A program made the position numbers and the translations under genes. A stretch of DNA of 64,000 nucleotides from Platerodrilus igneus (taxonomy: Eukaryota > Arthropoda > Insecta > Coleoptera > Lycidae), in contig JARFIW010001741.1 in NCBI GenBank assembly GCA_036346225.1, forward strand, positions 1 to 64,000, read 5' to 3'. Below the pieces are notes generated by a model. It made no database searches. It saw only the letters and a list, made by a program, of their open reading frames with translations, and had not been told where the DNA came from. Position 1 is the stretch's first letter; every line of letters begins with the position of its first letter. Below, in pieces: positions 46,386 to 58,552 of this stretch.

Positions 46386-48323
46386 TATATTCATTAAATT
46401 TCTTGAAATTTGGTTATTAGCACTATTTTATTTATATGGTGTTTGTTATAGTGATGAAATGAAACTGCTCAACAATGCTTACATAAACGCATATATGAAC
46501 ATAAATATACAATAAAAACTTCTAATAAAAAGAGCACTGCCCTTGCAGCACACGCCATTGAAAAAGTTCACCAGTTTGACTTCGAAAATGTCTGTATCCT
46601 GAGTACCGCAGTTAATGATAAAAAAGAAACCTTTTAGAAACAATACAAATCCAAATAAACCCAAATGCCATAAATTCAAAAAATGACCAAGATGATTTTT
46701 GCAATATATACCACAATCTAATTCACCACAAATAAACTAACAAAAACCTAGAAGAAATATTCTCATGTACCATCCTGCTACATATTATAATTTACCGTTC
46801 CTATCAATGTTTTCTAAATTTAAAAGACAAAAACTGAGTATTGATAAATAATTACTTGTCAAACTAGGCTAATATGCTATTTACTGGTGGTGAAGCGTTG
46901 GAGATTTAAAAGAAGTGTTTTGGTTAACTGTTCTTCAATAAAACGTTTATCTAATGTAATTCCAACTGAATGATCTTCGGTTGATTGTTTGTAAATTTCA
47001 TGTTAACTGTTTGATGGATACTCTATTTCATTAATTAATTAATGTATCATAATACCTGTAAGAGAATTTATTTTAGCATGTTTAGTTAGCATTAAGTAAT
47101 TGTAAGATCTGTGGGATGTCAACCAATAATAATTAGTATAAGTGACACAAGTATCTGTTCCAAAATAGGACGTATACATAATGATAATGGATCAATGAGT
47201 GTAGTTCTTAAACATTTTGTAAATAGTTGGCAAGTTATAATTATTGATACAATCTCCTAGGTGATAAGTGTTTAGAAAATAAGTTAGTTGGTTTTGACAA
47301 TTTTTGTAAAAAGATATTTTTCTTGGGAGCTTGTTATTGAGTTTGAAAAAAGAATATATCTATTTGAAATTTATCCTTTTTATTTGATCGTTGTAATACC
47401 GGAGCTTTAAAAAATTTAATATTTGTGGAAGACTATTAGTGCTCCATATAATAAGTAACAAAGGTTTTATACAACCATGTGTAGTTAAGAAGAGTGATTC
47501 CAGTTAAAGCGAACAAAGGGTCATCTTTAGTGTTGGTGAAGAATAGCATCACTGCGCTTCGAATAATTTACACTGGTTTCCCAGTCTAACAGGACAACGT
47601 TTTGTTTATAGGTGGTCGTGTATTACAAGAATACATATTCATATAGCGGATTCTAAGTATACTGTTTCTGAGTTATTAGTTTATTACTCCTAGAACATAA
47701 AATAGAGTGAATCTAATAAAAACATAAAATTAAAACTTACTTTCTACAGGTATTAACTGCAAGCGTTTGCAAGACAATTTTGTTTAATCATGTGAAGAGG
47801 TCCATTTGAACAACTCAAGCACCTTCGGTGGAATTACAGGTATTTGAAATTAATCTTTGTATAAGCACCATTAAAAAATAATTTGAATCCCAAACGTTTA
47901 TCTAAATTATACATTTGTGATGATATTGATCAATCTTTGAAAATAATAACGCCACATCTGCACTGCGAGATGATAAGTGATATTGACTAGACGACGCTTT
48001 ATGTGGAAATACTTAATGTGCCTGTAAAACAACCTGAGCCCACGTTTTCTTACAGAGTAGAAATATCTTCATATAATAATTCCTGACTGAGTTTCAAAAG
48101 CCGTGGCATAAATAAACACAATTTTTCCTTTATTTAATTTTACAGGAATACAGAAGTTTAGACTAGTGTTTGCGTAGTGGTTAAATATAATATACATGTA
48201 ATTAAGGTTACGGTACTATCAGGAAAAATTACCTCTATTTCTAAATATTTGAAAGACCGACACCACTTTTATCTGTGCAATCAATTATTCTTTAAACTCT
48301 TTATTTTTGTCAGATTAACATAC

Positions 48324-48329
<6 letters not shown>
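46386..48329. other. AT-rich non-coding stretch
   Basis: Nothing recognisable apart from homopolymers and short ORFs without family resemblance. No inverted repeat or LTR end was found. Confidence 0.5.
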
Positions 48330-48365
<36 letters not shown>

Positions 48366-48368
<3 letters not shown>

Positions 48369-48911
48369 CACGAACTATTAGGCAACCCGTCAAACACGCA
48401 AGCTGCATAACCGAAGTATATTCTACAGAAGTCTCAAACCTTTCAGCGTACAGTAGAATATGAGTCATCTATTTTATTATAGGATATATATATATATATA
48501 TAAGATCGGTAATAAGTGTACAAAGTTAGTCTATATCAAAATGTCGTATATAAATCATCTCGAGTATAGTTAGTTGGTCATTACGTTTTGAAAATCCTAT
48601 AGTAAATATAAGTTGGTGTTATGTGAACGTGTAAATTGTACCGCCAGCTTGTACTTAAATAGGCAAAAAAGATAACGAATGAATTATAGTAGTGTTAGTG
48701 TTGTTAAGAAGACTTATGGTTGAGGATTTAGTTTAAAAAGATATTAGTGCTTGTAAATAGCATTAGTGTGACAGTGCTTCATTGTAATTGGACGGAAAGC
48801 ATCTATAAATAAGGCATATGCTGTTAATTAGACTTGTGAATAGTAAGTAATAAAGACTTTTGTTATTACTTGTTCTAAGTTGGTAAAACGCATTAATAGT
48901 AGCCCGCTACA
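48366..48911 (+). mobile_element. Probable solo LTR (about 546 bp)
   Basis: It begins TGTCACGAACTATTAG right after a (TA)n tract and ends GTAGCCCGCTACA, giving TGT...ACA ends. In plus orientation it has CTATAAATAAGGC (TATA-box-like, near 48804) and AATAAAGACTTTT (poly(A) signal, near 48849) close to the 3' end, the usual U3-R-U5 order. Its right end abuts the Penelope-like ORF in the middle of its C-terminal region. No target duplication is visible and no second LTR is in the window, so it is either a solo LTR after rearrangement or a truncated element. Confidence 0.45.
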
Positions 48912-49264
48912 CTTGACTAACTCATTAGTGGTGTTAGGTTGCAAAGTCGTTGATTTATGGATGTTATTTCTATGCTTACATTTTCTTAGAATATTATCTA
49001 TAGTAACGGCAGAGAAACCATTGTGAATCGCTATTTGTTTAATAAGTGCAAGTTCCTTATTAAACCTGTCGCTATTTAAAGGAAAATTAATTAATCTGTT
49101 CACCAAAAAATTGAAAGCCGCCAGTTTATGTTGTAAACTGTGGTTGGAGAAGGATAAAATAAAACAATTCACATGAGTTTCTTTCTTATAGATATCAAAT
49201 TCTAGTTTATCATCGTTTCTAATTACTAAAGTATCTAGAAATGGCAATTGCCCATTATTCTCTA
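48912..49264 (-). pseudogene. Penelope-like retroelement, 3' part of the ORF
   Basis: The minus-strand sequence reads ENNGQLPFLDTLVIRND, LEFDIYKKETHVNCFI, SFSNHSLQHKLAAFNFLVNRL and IAIHNGFSAVTIDNILR, ending NELVKCSG at the LTR junction. These blocks follow the reverse transcriptase in Penelope-like elements; a GIY-YIG endonuclease would come next but is cut away by the LTR. It continues the RT part at 52046-52950 across the pogo-like insertion: the frame resumes exactly when the inserted DNA and one TA are left out. Confidence 0.88.
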
Positions 49265-52045
49265 AGGTAACTGAATGTAATATGGCCAAGCTGTCAATAT
49301 GACCAAATCTCTATAATTTACAGAATGTTAACTTTAGAACGTAAATGAGGCTTTAGGTTCATCAACTGCCAGATTCAAGAGAGGGGGGAACATCAAACTC
49401 ATACCTAATGCGCGGATAACCTTCAGTGTTCTGAATACCATCTTGGTGGCGTTACTTAACCTAGTTACTATAATTCTTGCGTGAACGAAAGATTACATAA
49501 GATAGAAGGAACTAAGGTTTTTAATATTTTCTGTTGTGAATAAGTAGCACAAATACAATAACTTTAAGTTGTATGTAAACAGTTTTATAAATGTAGGGTG
49601 TTCTTGTGAAAAGTTTCATCAAGGTCAACCGTATTAGATGGGAGTATTATGGCCAGTTCTTATGTAAGGCAATATAGCCATGGCCATATTACTCTACAAA
49701 AGCCATAGTTGCAGATATTGTTTTTAAATTCATAAAAAGGGCTTTTGGTTAATATTTTGTATGAATGTTATTATTGTTTCAGAATGCCTAGGCGCCGTGA
49801 GTGTCAGAATTTGAAAGGCAAATGGAAACAAGCGAATATAAATGGTGCTGTTGATGCCGTAAAAAGTGATATGTCTGTTAATGCAGCAAGTCATACATAT
49901 GGAGACTCGCGGCGAACTTTGAGGCGCTATTTAACAAAAAATCAGACCATAAAGTCATCTTTGGGTCGTAGAACTGTACTTACTTTGGTTCAAGAAACTG
50001 CATTAAGCCAAATCATTATTAGACTTTCTGAAATAGGATATCCTATTACTAGTAAAGTATTAAGACGATGTGTATATCGTTTCACATTGATGAATAACCT
50101 CAAAAACACATTTAATGGCACCAACAAAATAGCCGGACGGTATTGGCTTTAAGGATTTATGGGTCGACACCCCGAAATTCGCTACAGAAAGGCACAAAAT
50201 TTAGATCCGACCACTTCTCAAAATTAAAAGCGATTGTGGACCACATGAATATTATCGATACGCGTGAAAAAATATACAATATCGACGAAAAAGGATGTAG
50301 GTTGTCTTTACACCACCAGCAAAAAGTTTTAGCTAAAAAGGACGCTAGACGTGTGCACATAGTTGGTAATGAACACGGCCAAAACGCGTCTATTGCATCA
50401 TGTGCTAATGCAATTGGAACAGCAATATCACCCATGATACTTTTTAAAGGAAAGTGATTGAAAGTCGAATGGGGTAACTTATTGCCTCCAGGAAGTACCA
50501 TACAAATGACAGAAAAAGAGAGTATGACTCAAGAAACATTTATACCATGGCTAGAGCATTTTTCAAAATTCAAAGTATCTGGTGAATGGCTTGTGATTTT
50601 TGATGGGGCAAAGTGCCATTTAGACTATACAATTGCAGATTCTGCTGAAAGATTGAACATAACCTTATACTGCCTGCCTAGTAATACTACCCATGAATTA
50701 CAACTAATGGACAAAAAAGTATTCAGCGCCTTTGGATATTACTGGGACGATGAAGTAACCCAGTATTTTTCAATTAATCCGGCTGAACGGTCCATATCTA
50801 AATTGCATGTTGGAGGTATTTTTTCAAAGGTGTGAGATAAAACAGTGACACCTGCAAATATCAAATCTGGCTTTAAAGCTACTAGTATATACCCCTACAA
50901 TGCTAGCGCTATTCCAGACATAGCATTTGTTCCTAGTACTGTAACAAATTGAGAATTTTTGGAATCAGACCAAAGCCCAGAGAGAAATATATGTACCGAC
51001 AAAGAACAAATAATGAGGAATACAAATGAGTTAGACAATGAAGCAAAAAATGAAAAACATGCAAAACCAAACATACGTCCCAAAAGTCGGATTCCACCCG
51101 AAAACAACTTCAACCATCCACATCCGGTATAACGCACAATCAATTAAAAAGAACTGACAAGGAGAAAAATAAAATTTCAACATTAAGTAGAAGACGCTGC
51201 AAACTAAAGGAATACCTTCTTTCAGACAGAAGGAGTGAAGATGATTCCAGCATTAGTATTCACTGAATCTAGTGATATGGTAGATTTTAATTCTGATTCT
51301 CAAAACAGCAGTGGAGAGAATCTTAACGTTTCTTTTAAAGACATATTCAAAACTCCTGACATAGTCAAAACTAAAGTCAAAACATCAAGGAAGCTAGCAA
51401 TTAATTGTAAAGCTCAGGTAATCAAGATAGGCCTCTTTAATGAGGATGAAAACCAAACGGTTAATAATAAAACTGCAATTCTAAAAAAACCGCCAAAAAA
51501 AATCCTAAAAGAATCTTGGTACTGTAAGTTATGCATCGAAGATCGGCAAGAAGATATGAGACTTTGCAATACTTGCAAAGAATATGTTTACGAAGCATCT
51601 GTTGGCCTTACGGCAACTGATAAACTGAAAATTTTTATCTGTCCATTGTGCGAACAATGAGTTGTTATTCAGTGTTAAATATTTTGGAACAAATTTTTTA
51701 AGGTCTGTAAACTTCTTTTGTTCTTAATTTTGAGCTTAAAATAACTGTATAAATAACTGTTTTATTTGTTGTTATTATTTGTTTACAACATTTTTTATAC
51801 TTTTGTTATGGTCATATTACCTTTACGACTAATTCATATAAAATCTAGGATGGCCATATTTCCCACAATAGCGTTTTTTTTAAATGTCAAATTGCTAATG
51901 ATTTTTCAAAACGCATTTTTTTAGTTTATATATGCGCATAATATATCCCAGGTGTCATTGGCACCATGAACAGTTTAAAAATAGTACTAACTTTTTAGAG
52001 ATTTGCAATGAAACCTTAATTTTGCTATATTACCTCCACTTACCT
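49265..52045 (+). mobile_element. pogo-like DNA transposon inserted into the Penelope-like element
   Basis: 2781 bp, flanked by TA (49263-49264 and 52046-52047). Terminal inverted repeats of 22 bp start AGGTAA and contain GTAATAT, with 18 of 22 positions identical. Several internal copies of a TAATATGGCCAT-like motif lie near both ends (49283, 49300, 49670, 51810, 51855), possible transposase binding sites. Inside is one broken transposase gene on the plus strand. Confidence 0.92.
49784..51660 (+). pseudogene. pogo-like transposase with C-terminal PHD-type finger, broken
   Basis: ATG 49784 follows a splice-acceptor-like TTTCAG. The N-terminus MPRRRECQNLKGKW leads into a psq-type helix-turn-helix (VDAVKSDMSVNAASHTYG, SRRTLRRYL). 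After a stop at 50150 and a frameshift near 50225 comes the DDE core: YNIDEKGCRLS (first Asp), a TGA at 50455, EWLVIFDGAKCHLDY (second Asp) and CLPSNTTHELQLMDKKVF (third Asp). A TGA at about 50833 and further shifts precede a PHD-like end at 51514-51660: WYCKLCIEDRQEDMRLCNTCK ... FICPLCEQ, with the central His-Cys pair replaced by Tyr and Ser. The family is common in insects; this copy is inactive. Confidence 0.85.
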
Positions 52046-52950
52046 TAGTTCGTATGTGAATTTTATGATTTAACTTTTGAATTTAATTCATTAAGGAATT
52101 CATCACCACTTGATATAGAAGTGTCAAGAACAGTAAAAATGTCATCCACGTACCTTATCCATATTCTTAGGAAGTATTTGGAATTCTCTTTAAACTCAGT
52201 TTCAAAGCGTGACAAAAACAAATTAGCTATGAAAGGTGAAAGGCTGTTTCCCATTGCTGTCCCTTCATGTTGTTCGAACAATTTGTTGTTAAATTGAAAA
52301 CAGTTCTGGGACATGCAATATGAAACAAGCTTGATATACTCTTCGATTTTATCGTCATGACTGCTACATCTATTAGAGCATCCTTTAGATAAGTCAAGGT
52401 ACGTGGTATAGGAACACTAGGGAATAATGAGCTGACGTACAATGAAACTAAGATTTCGTTCTCTTCTAATGTGATATCCTTAACTTTATTAATAAACCCT
52501 AAAGAGTTTTGTATAGCCAAACTATTTATCTTTAAATTCTTAAGTTCATTTGACAACCACTGTAATAACCGATAAGTCGGTGAGTCGATACCTGAAACAA
52601 TTGGTCTCATCGATTTATCATTTTTGTGGATTTTAGACAAGCAGTACATTTTTGGAATTTCTGTGTTTGAAACTGTCAAGTTTAATTTTAATGTGAGTAA
52701 AATCAGGTTTGGCATTCTTTCAAAACAGACTCTGTTGTTGTTTAATATTTTATTTAAAGAAATTTCATTTTTCCTCTTTGTGACTATTAGTCCATAATGA
52801 CCCTTAGATATCAAAGTTTCTACTATATCAACATAGTCCTGTTTGTTTAGAATGACCAACCTATTACTTTTGTCCGCTTTTAAATAAAAGCAATCTTTCT
52901 GTCGCAATTCTTTAATAATCAGAAGGTCTTTCCTTGCTTGTTATAAGACT
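52046..52950 (-). pseudogene. Penelope-like reverse transcriptase, 5' part, frameshifted
   Basis: The minus-strand sequence shows FYLKADKSNRLVILNKQDYV, MYCLSKIHKNDKSMRPIVSG, SPTYRLLQWLSNELK, LVSLYVSSLFPSVPIPRTL, then after a frameshift near 52330 FEQHEGTAMGNSLSPFIAN and IRYVDDIFTVLD. These are the RT blocks of Penelope-like elements. In the palm block the usual first catalytic Asp (DV-SLFPSVP) is Tyr, whereas the YVDD pair is kept. The N-terminus is truncated at about 52950 next to satellite B, as expected of a 5'-truncated insertion. Confidence 0.88.
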
Positions 52951-53019
52951 TTTCTTGCGGAGGAACGGAGGTTATCCGAAAGTTGAATTTTGCACGCGTT
53001 CCTAATGCCGAAAATTAAT
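52951..53019. other. Junction between Penelope-like element and satellite B
   Basis: About 70 bp belonging to neither with certainty (GGAGGAACGGAGGTTATCCG); possibly 5' sequence of the retroelement. Confidence 0.4.
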
Positions 53020-55529
53020 AAATTATTTTAAAATGGTTAGCAGCTGGAACACAGACTAAAAGTGATCGTAGTTGTTGGAACTCATGTAGAACTGTAGATA
53101 TATATCGAAAAATTCCCTAGAAATGGTAAGTACGACACTTTTTTCCGAGTGTCGTGTTAGACCAAAAATGAAAAAATTATTTAAAAATGGTTAGCCACTG
53201 GAACTCTGGCTAAAAGTGTTCGTAGTTCTTGGAACTCATGTAGAACTGTCGATATATATATCGAAAAATTCGTTAGAAATAATCAGCACGACACTTTTTT
53301 CCGAGTGTCGTGCTAGACCAAAAATTAAAAAATTATTTAAAAATTGTTAGCCACTGGAACACAGGCTAAAAGTGGTTGTAGTTGTTAAAACTCATGTAGA
53401 ACTGTCGATATATATCGAAAAATTCGCTAGAAATGATCAGAACGACACTTTTTTCCGAGTATCGTGCTAGACCAAAAATTAAAGGATTATTTAAAAAAGG
53501 TTAGACACTGGAACTCAGGCTAAAAGTGATTGTAGTTGTTAGAACTCATGTAGAACTGTCGATATGTATCGAAAAATTCCCTAGAAATGGTAAGTACGAA
53601 ACTTTTTCCGAATGTCGTGCTAGACCAAAATTTAAAAATTATTTAAAAATGGTTAGCCACTGGAACACAAGCTAAAAGTGGTCGTAGTTGTTAGAACTCA
53701 TGTAGAACTGTCGATATATATCGAAAAATTCCCTAGAAATGGTCAGTACGACACTTTTTTCCGAGTGTCGTGCTAGACCAAAAATTAAGAAATTATTTAA
53801 AAATGATTAGACACTGGAACTCAGACTAAAAGTGGTCGTAGTTGTTAGAGCACATGTAGAACTGCCGGTAAATATCGAAAAATTGGCTAGAAATGAACAG
53901 TACGACACTTTTTTCCGTGTGTCGTGCTAGACCGAAAATTAAAAAATTATTTAAAAATGGTTAGCTACTGGAACTCTAGCTAAAAGTGATCGTAGTTGTT
54001 AGAACTCATGTAGAACTTTCGATATATATCGAAAAATTTGCTAGAAATGATCAGCACAACACTTTTTCCTAGTGTCGTGCTAGAACAAAAAATAAAGGAT
54101 TATTTAAAATGGTTAACCACTGGAACTCAGGCTAAAAGTGGTCGTAATTGTTAGAACTCATGTAGAACTGTCGATATATATATCGAAAAATTTGCTAGAA
54201 ATGATCAGCACCACACTTTTTTCCGAGTATCGTGCAAGACAATAAATTAAAAAATTATTTAATAATGGTTAGACACTGGAACTCAGGCTAAAAGTGATAG
54301 TAGTTTTTAGAACTCATGTAGAACTAGCGATATATATCGAAAAATTAACTAGAAATGAACAGGACAACACTGTTTTTCCGAGTGTCGTGCTAGACCGAAA
54401 ATTAAAAATTTATTTAAAAATGGTTAGCCACTGGCACTCAGGCTAAAGGTGGTCGTAGTTGTTAGAAATCATGCAGAACTGTGGATATATATCGAAAAAA
54501 TCGATAGAATGATCAGCATTACACCTTTTTCCGAGTGTCGTGCTCGATCAAAAAGTACAAAATTATTCAAAAATGGTTAGACACTAGAACTCAGGCGAAA
54601 GGTGGTCGTAGTTGTTAGAACTCATGTAGAACTGTAGATATATATCGAAAAATTCTCTAGAAATAATCAGCACGGCACTTTTTTCCGAGTGTCGTGCAAG
54701 ACCAAAAATTAAAAAATTATTTAAAAATGGTTAGACACTGGAACTCAGACTAAAAGTGGTCGTAGTTGTTAGAACTCATGTAGAACTGTCGATATATATC
54801 GAAAAATTCGCTAAAAATGATCAGCACGACACTTTTTTCCGAGTGTCGTGCAAGACCAAAAATTAAAAAATTATTTAAAAATGGTTAGACACTGGAACTC
54901 ATGCTAAAAGTGATAGTAGTTGTTTGAACTCAAATAGAACTGCCGATATATATCGAAAAATTCGCTAGAAATAAACAGGACGACACTTTTTTTCCGAATG
55001 TCGTGCTAGTCCGAAACACAAAAAATTATTTAAAAATGGTTAGCTACTGGAACTCAGGCTAAAGGTGGTCGTAGTTGTTAGAACTCGTGTAGAACTGCCG
55101 ATATATATCGAAAAAATCTATAGAATAATCAGCACTACACTTTTTTTCCGAGTGTCGTGCTAGACCGAAAATTTAAAAATTATTTAAAAATGGTTAGCCA
55201 CTGGAACTCAGGCTAAAAGTGGTCGTAGTTGATAGAACTCATGTAAAACTGTCGGTAGATATCGAAAAATTCGCTAGAAATTATCAGCATGGCACTTTTT
55301 TCCGAGTGTCGTGTTAGACCAAAAATTAAAAAATTATTTAAAAATGGTTAGACACTGGAACTCAGGCTAAAAGTGGTCGTAGTTGATAGAACTCATGTAA
55401 AACTGTCGGTAGATATCGAAAAATTCGCTAGAAATTATCAGCATGGCACTTTTTTCCGAGTGTCGTGTTAGACCAAAAATTAAAAAATTATTGAAAAATG
55501 GTTAGACACTGAAACTCAGGCTAAAAGTG

Positions 55530-56220
55530 GTCGTAGTTGTTAGAAATCGTGTAAAACTGTCGATAGATATCGAAAAATTTGCTAGAAATTATCAGCATGG
55601 CACTTTTTCCGAGTGTCGTGTTAGACCAAAAATTAAAAAATGGTTAGACACTGGAACTCAGGCTAAAAGTGGTCGTAGTTGTTAGAACTCGTGTAGAACT
55701 GTCGATAGATATCGAAAAATTTGCTAGAAATTATCAGCATGGCACTTTTTCCGAGTGTCGTGTTAGACCAAAAATTAAAAAATTATTTAAAAATGGTTAG
55801 ACACTGGAACTCAGGCTAAAAGTGGTCGTAGTTGTTAGAAATCGTGTAAAACTGTCGATAGATATCGAAAAATTTGCTAGAAATTATCAGCATGGCACTT
55901 TTTCCGAGTGTCGTGTTAGACCAAAAATTAAAAAATGGTTAGACACTGGAACTCAGGCTAAAAGTGGTCGTAGTTGTTAGAACTCGTGTAGAACTGTCGA
56001 TAGATATCGAAAAATTTGCTAGAAATTATCAGCATGGCACTTTTTCCGAGTGTCGTGTTAGACCAAAAATTAAAAAATTATTTAAAAATGGTTAGACACT
56101 GGAACTCAAGCTAAAAGTGGTCGTAGTTGTTAGAAATCGTGTAAAACTGTCGATAGATATCGAAAAATTTGCTAGAAATTATCAGCATGGCACTTTTTCC
56201 GAGTGTCGTGTTAGACCAAA
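55530..56220 (-). repeat. Dimeric higher-order repeat of about 295 bp in satellite B
   Basis: TAGAAATCGTGTAAAACTG recurs at 55541, 55836 and 56131, exactly 295 bp apart, alternating with a monomer reading TAGAACTCGTGTAGAACTG. In each dimer one monomer lacks the ATTATTTAAAA segment, so the pair is 154 plus 141 bp. This indicates very recent local amplification. Confidence 0.85.
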
Positions 56221-56596
56221 TAAAATTATAAAATGGTTAGACACTGGAACTCAGGCTAAAAGTGGTCGTAGTTGTTAGAACTCTGTAGAACTGTCGAATA
56301 TATCAAAAATTCCTAGAAATGATCAGCACGACACTTTTTTCCGAGTGTCGTGATAGACCAAAATCAAAAATTATTTAAAATGGTTAGACACTGGAACTCA
56401 GGCTAAAAGTGATCGCAGTTGCTAGAACTCATGTAGAACTGTCGATATATATCGAAAAATTCGCTAGAAATGATCAGCACTGCACTTTTTCCGAGTGTCG
56501 TGCTAGACCAAAATTAAAAATTATTTAAAAATGGTTAGACACTGGAACTCAGGCTAAAAGTGACCGTAGTTGTTAGAACTCATGTAGAACTGTCGA

Positions 56597-57240
56597 TATA
56601 TATTCGAATTTCCTTATGAATGCGGGAACTTTTCGGGTCCTTTCAACAAAAATTTACCAAATTGGGTTAAACGCTGGACCTCTTTGCCTAGGTGTCCTAA
56701 TGTTAAAACCCTCATTAAACGAAAACAAAATTCGCTACAAATACATCAACGTAACTTTTTCCAATTTCAGACAAATTAAAATTTAAAAGTTACAGAACTC
56801 AGCTAAAATGTCAGTTTTAAAAGAATTTCAAGTAATTTGTATTATCATTTAATTGCTCAAAATTAAAGCATTTTGGATGCTCTATTAAAAAAATATAAAG
56901 ACGATTATTAAAGGGTTACACCCTTACTTAATAACCAGGTCTAATTGGTCAAGTACCAAATTTTTTTACGAACATCAAAATAAAACCTTTCATTAAAAGA
57001 AATTTATCTAAAATAAAATTTTTGGTTAGAAATTTCACAATGCCATTTAATAATCAATTATAAGTTTTCAAACACAAAAATTAAAAAAATGTTAATGACC
57101 TAAGGTAAAGTCTCGTAGTTAAAGTTGCCCTTTAGTAATCACACATTCAACAGGATATATTAGTAAGCTAACTTTTTTTCCATCCTATACAAATTAAAAT
57201 TGTTTAAACGGTTCACTGGATCGGCAATGTGTCGTGTTTA
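56597..57240. mobile_element. Scrambled copy of the Gypsy LTR inside satellite B
   Basis: Follows the LTR at 58553-59300 in order (CTTATGAATGCGGGAAC, GGGTCCTTTCAACAAAAA, CCTAATGTTA, CAACAGGATATAT) but is about 100 bp shorter, with small losses and joins throughout. The satellite on its left is the same variant, with the same junction, as the satellite left of the real LTR. From 57241 to 57400 it changes to satellite through a mixture of both (a poly-A/poly-T run at 57363-57384). It is more likely an assembly product than a second insertion. Confidence 0.6.
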
Positions 57241-58552
57241 GAAATCTGAAACTTGATAAATCGAAAAATAAAATATCAGCATGCACTTTTTCCGAGTGTC
57301 GTGTTTTTTACACTGAACTCAGGCAAAGGTGGTCGTAGTTGTTAGAACTCTGTAGAACTGTGAAAAAAAAAAAATTTTTTTTTTCCGAGTGTCGTGCAAG
57401 ACCAAAAATTAAAAATTATTTAAAAATGGTTAGACACTGGAACTCAGACTAAAAGTGGTCGTAGTTGTTAGAACTCATGTAGAACTGTCGATATATATCG
57501 AAAAATTCGCTAAAATGATCAGCACGACACTTTTTCCGAGTGTCGTGCAAGACCAAAAATTAAAAATTATTTAAAATGGTTAGACACTGGAACTCATGCT
57601 AAAAGTGATAGTAGTTGTTTGAACTCAAATAGAACTGCCGATATATATCGAAAAATTCGCTAGAAATAAACAGGACGACACTTTTTCCGAATGTCGTGCT
57701 AGTCCGAAACACAAAAATTATTTAAAATGGTTAGCTACTGGAACTCAGGCTAAAGGTGGTCGTAGTTGTTAGAACTCTGTAGAACTGCCGATATATATCG
57801 AAAAATCTATAGAAATAATCAGCACTACACTTTTTCCGAGTGTCGTGCTAGACCAAAATTAAAAATTATTTAAAATGGTTAGCCACTGGAACTCAGGCTA
57901 AAAGTGGTCGTAGTTGATAGAACTCATGTAAAACTGTCGGTAGATATCGAAAAATTCGCTAGAAATGTATCAGCATGGCACTTTTTCCGAGTGTCGTGTT
58001 AGACCAAAAATTAAAAAATTATTTAAAAATGGTTAGACACTGGAACTCAGGCTAAAAGTGGTCGTAGTTGATAGAACTCATGTAAAACTGTCGGTAGATA
58101 TCGAAAAATTCGCTAGAAATTATCAGCATGGCACTTTTTCCGAGTGTCGTGTTAGACCAAAAATTAAAAAATGGTTAGACACTGGAACTCAGGCTAAAAG
58201 TGGTCGTAGTTGTTAGAACTCGTGTAGAACTGTCGACATATATCTAAAAATTCCCTAGAAATGATCAGCACGACACTTTTTTTCCGAGTGTCGTGATAGA
58301 CCGAGAATCAAAAATTATTTAAAAATGGTTAGACACTGGAACTCAGGCTAAAAGTGATCGCAGTTGCTAGAACTCATGTAGAACTGTCGATATATATCGA
58401 AAAATTCGCTAGAAATGATCAGCACTGCACTTTTTTCCGAGTGTCGTGCTAGACCAAAATTAAAATATTATTTAAAAATGGTTAGACACTGGAACTCAGG
58501 CTAAAAGTGACCGTAGTTGTTAGAACTCATGTAGAACTGTCGATATATATAT

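Larger units (their letters stand above)
53020..58552 (-). repeat. Satellite B array 2, inverted relative to array 1
   Basis: About 30 copies of the same 154-bp unit, now reading GAACTCATGTAGAACTGTC, TCGATATATATCGAAAAATT, TCAGCACGACACTTTTTTCC, GAGTGTCGTGCTAGACC. It is interrupted at 56597-57240 by a degraded LTR fragment. Copies differ from array 1 by diagnostic bases (GGCACTTTT and ATAGATATCG variants at 55240-56220). Confidence 0.95.
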
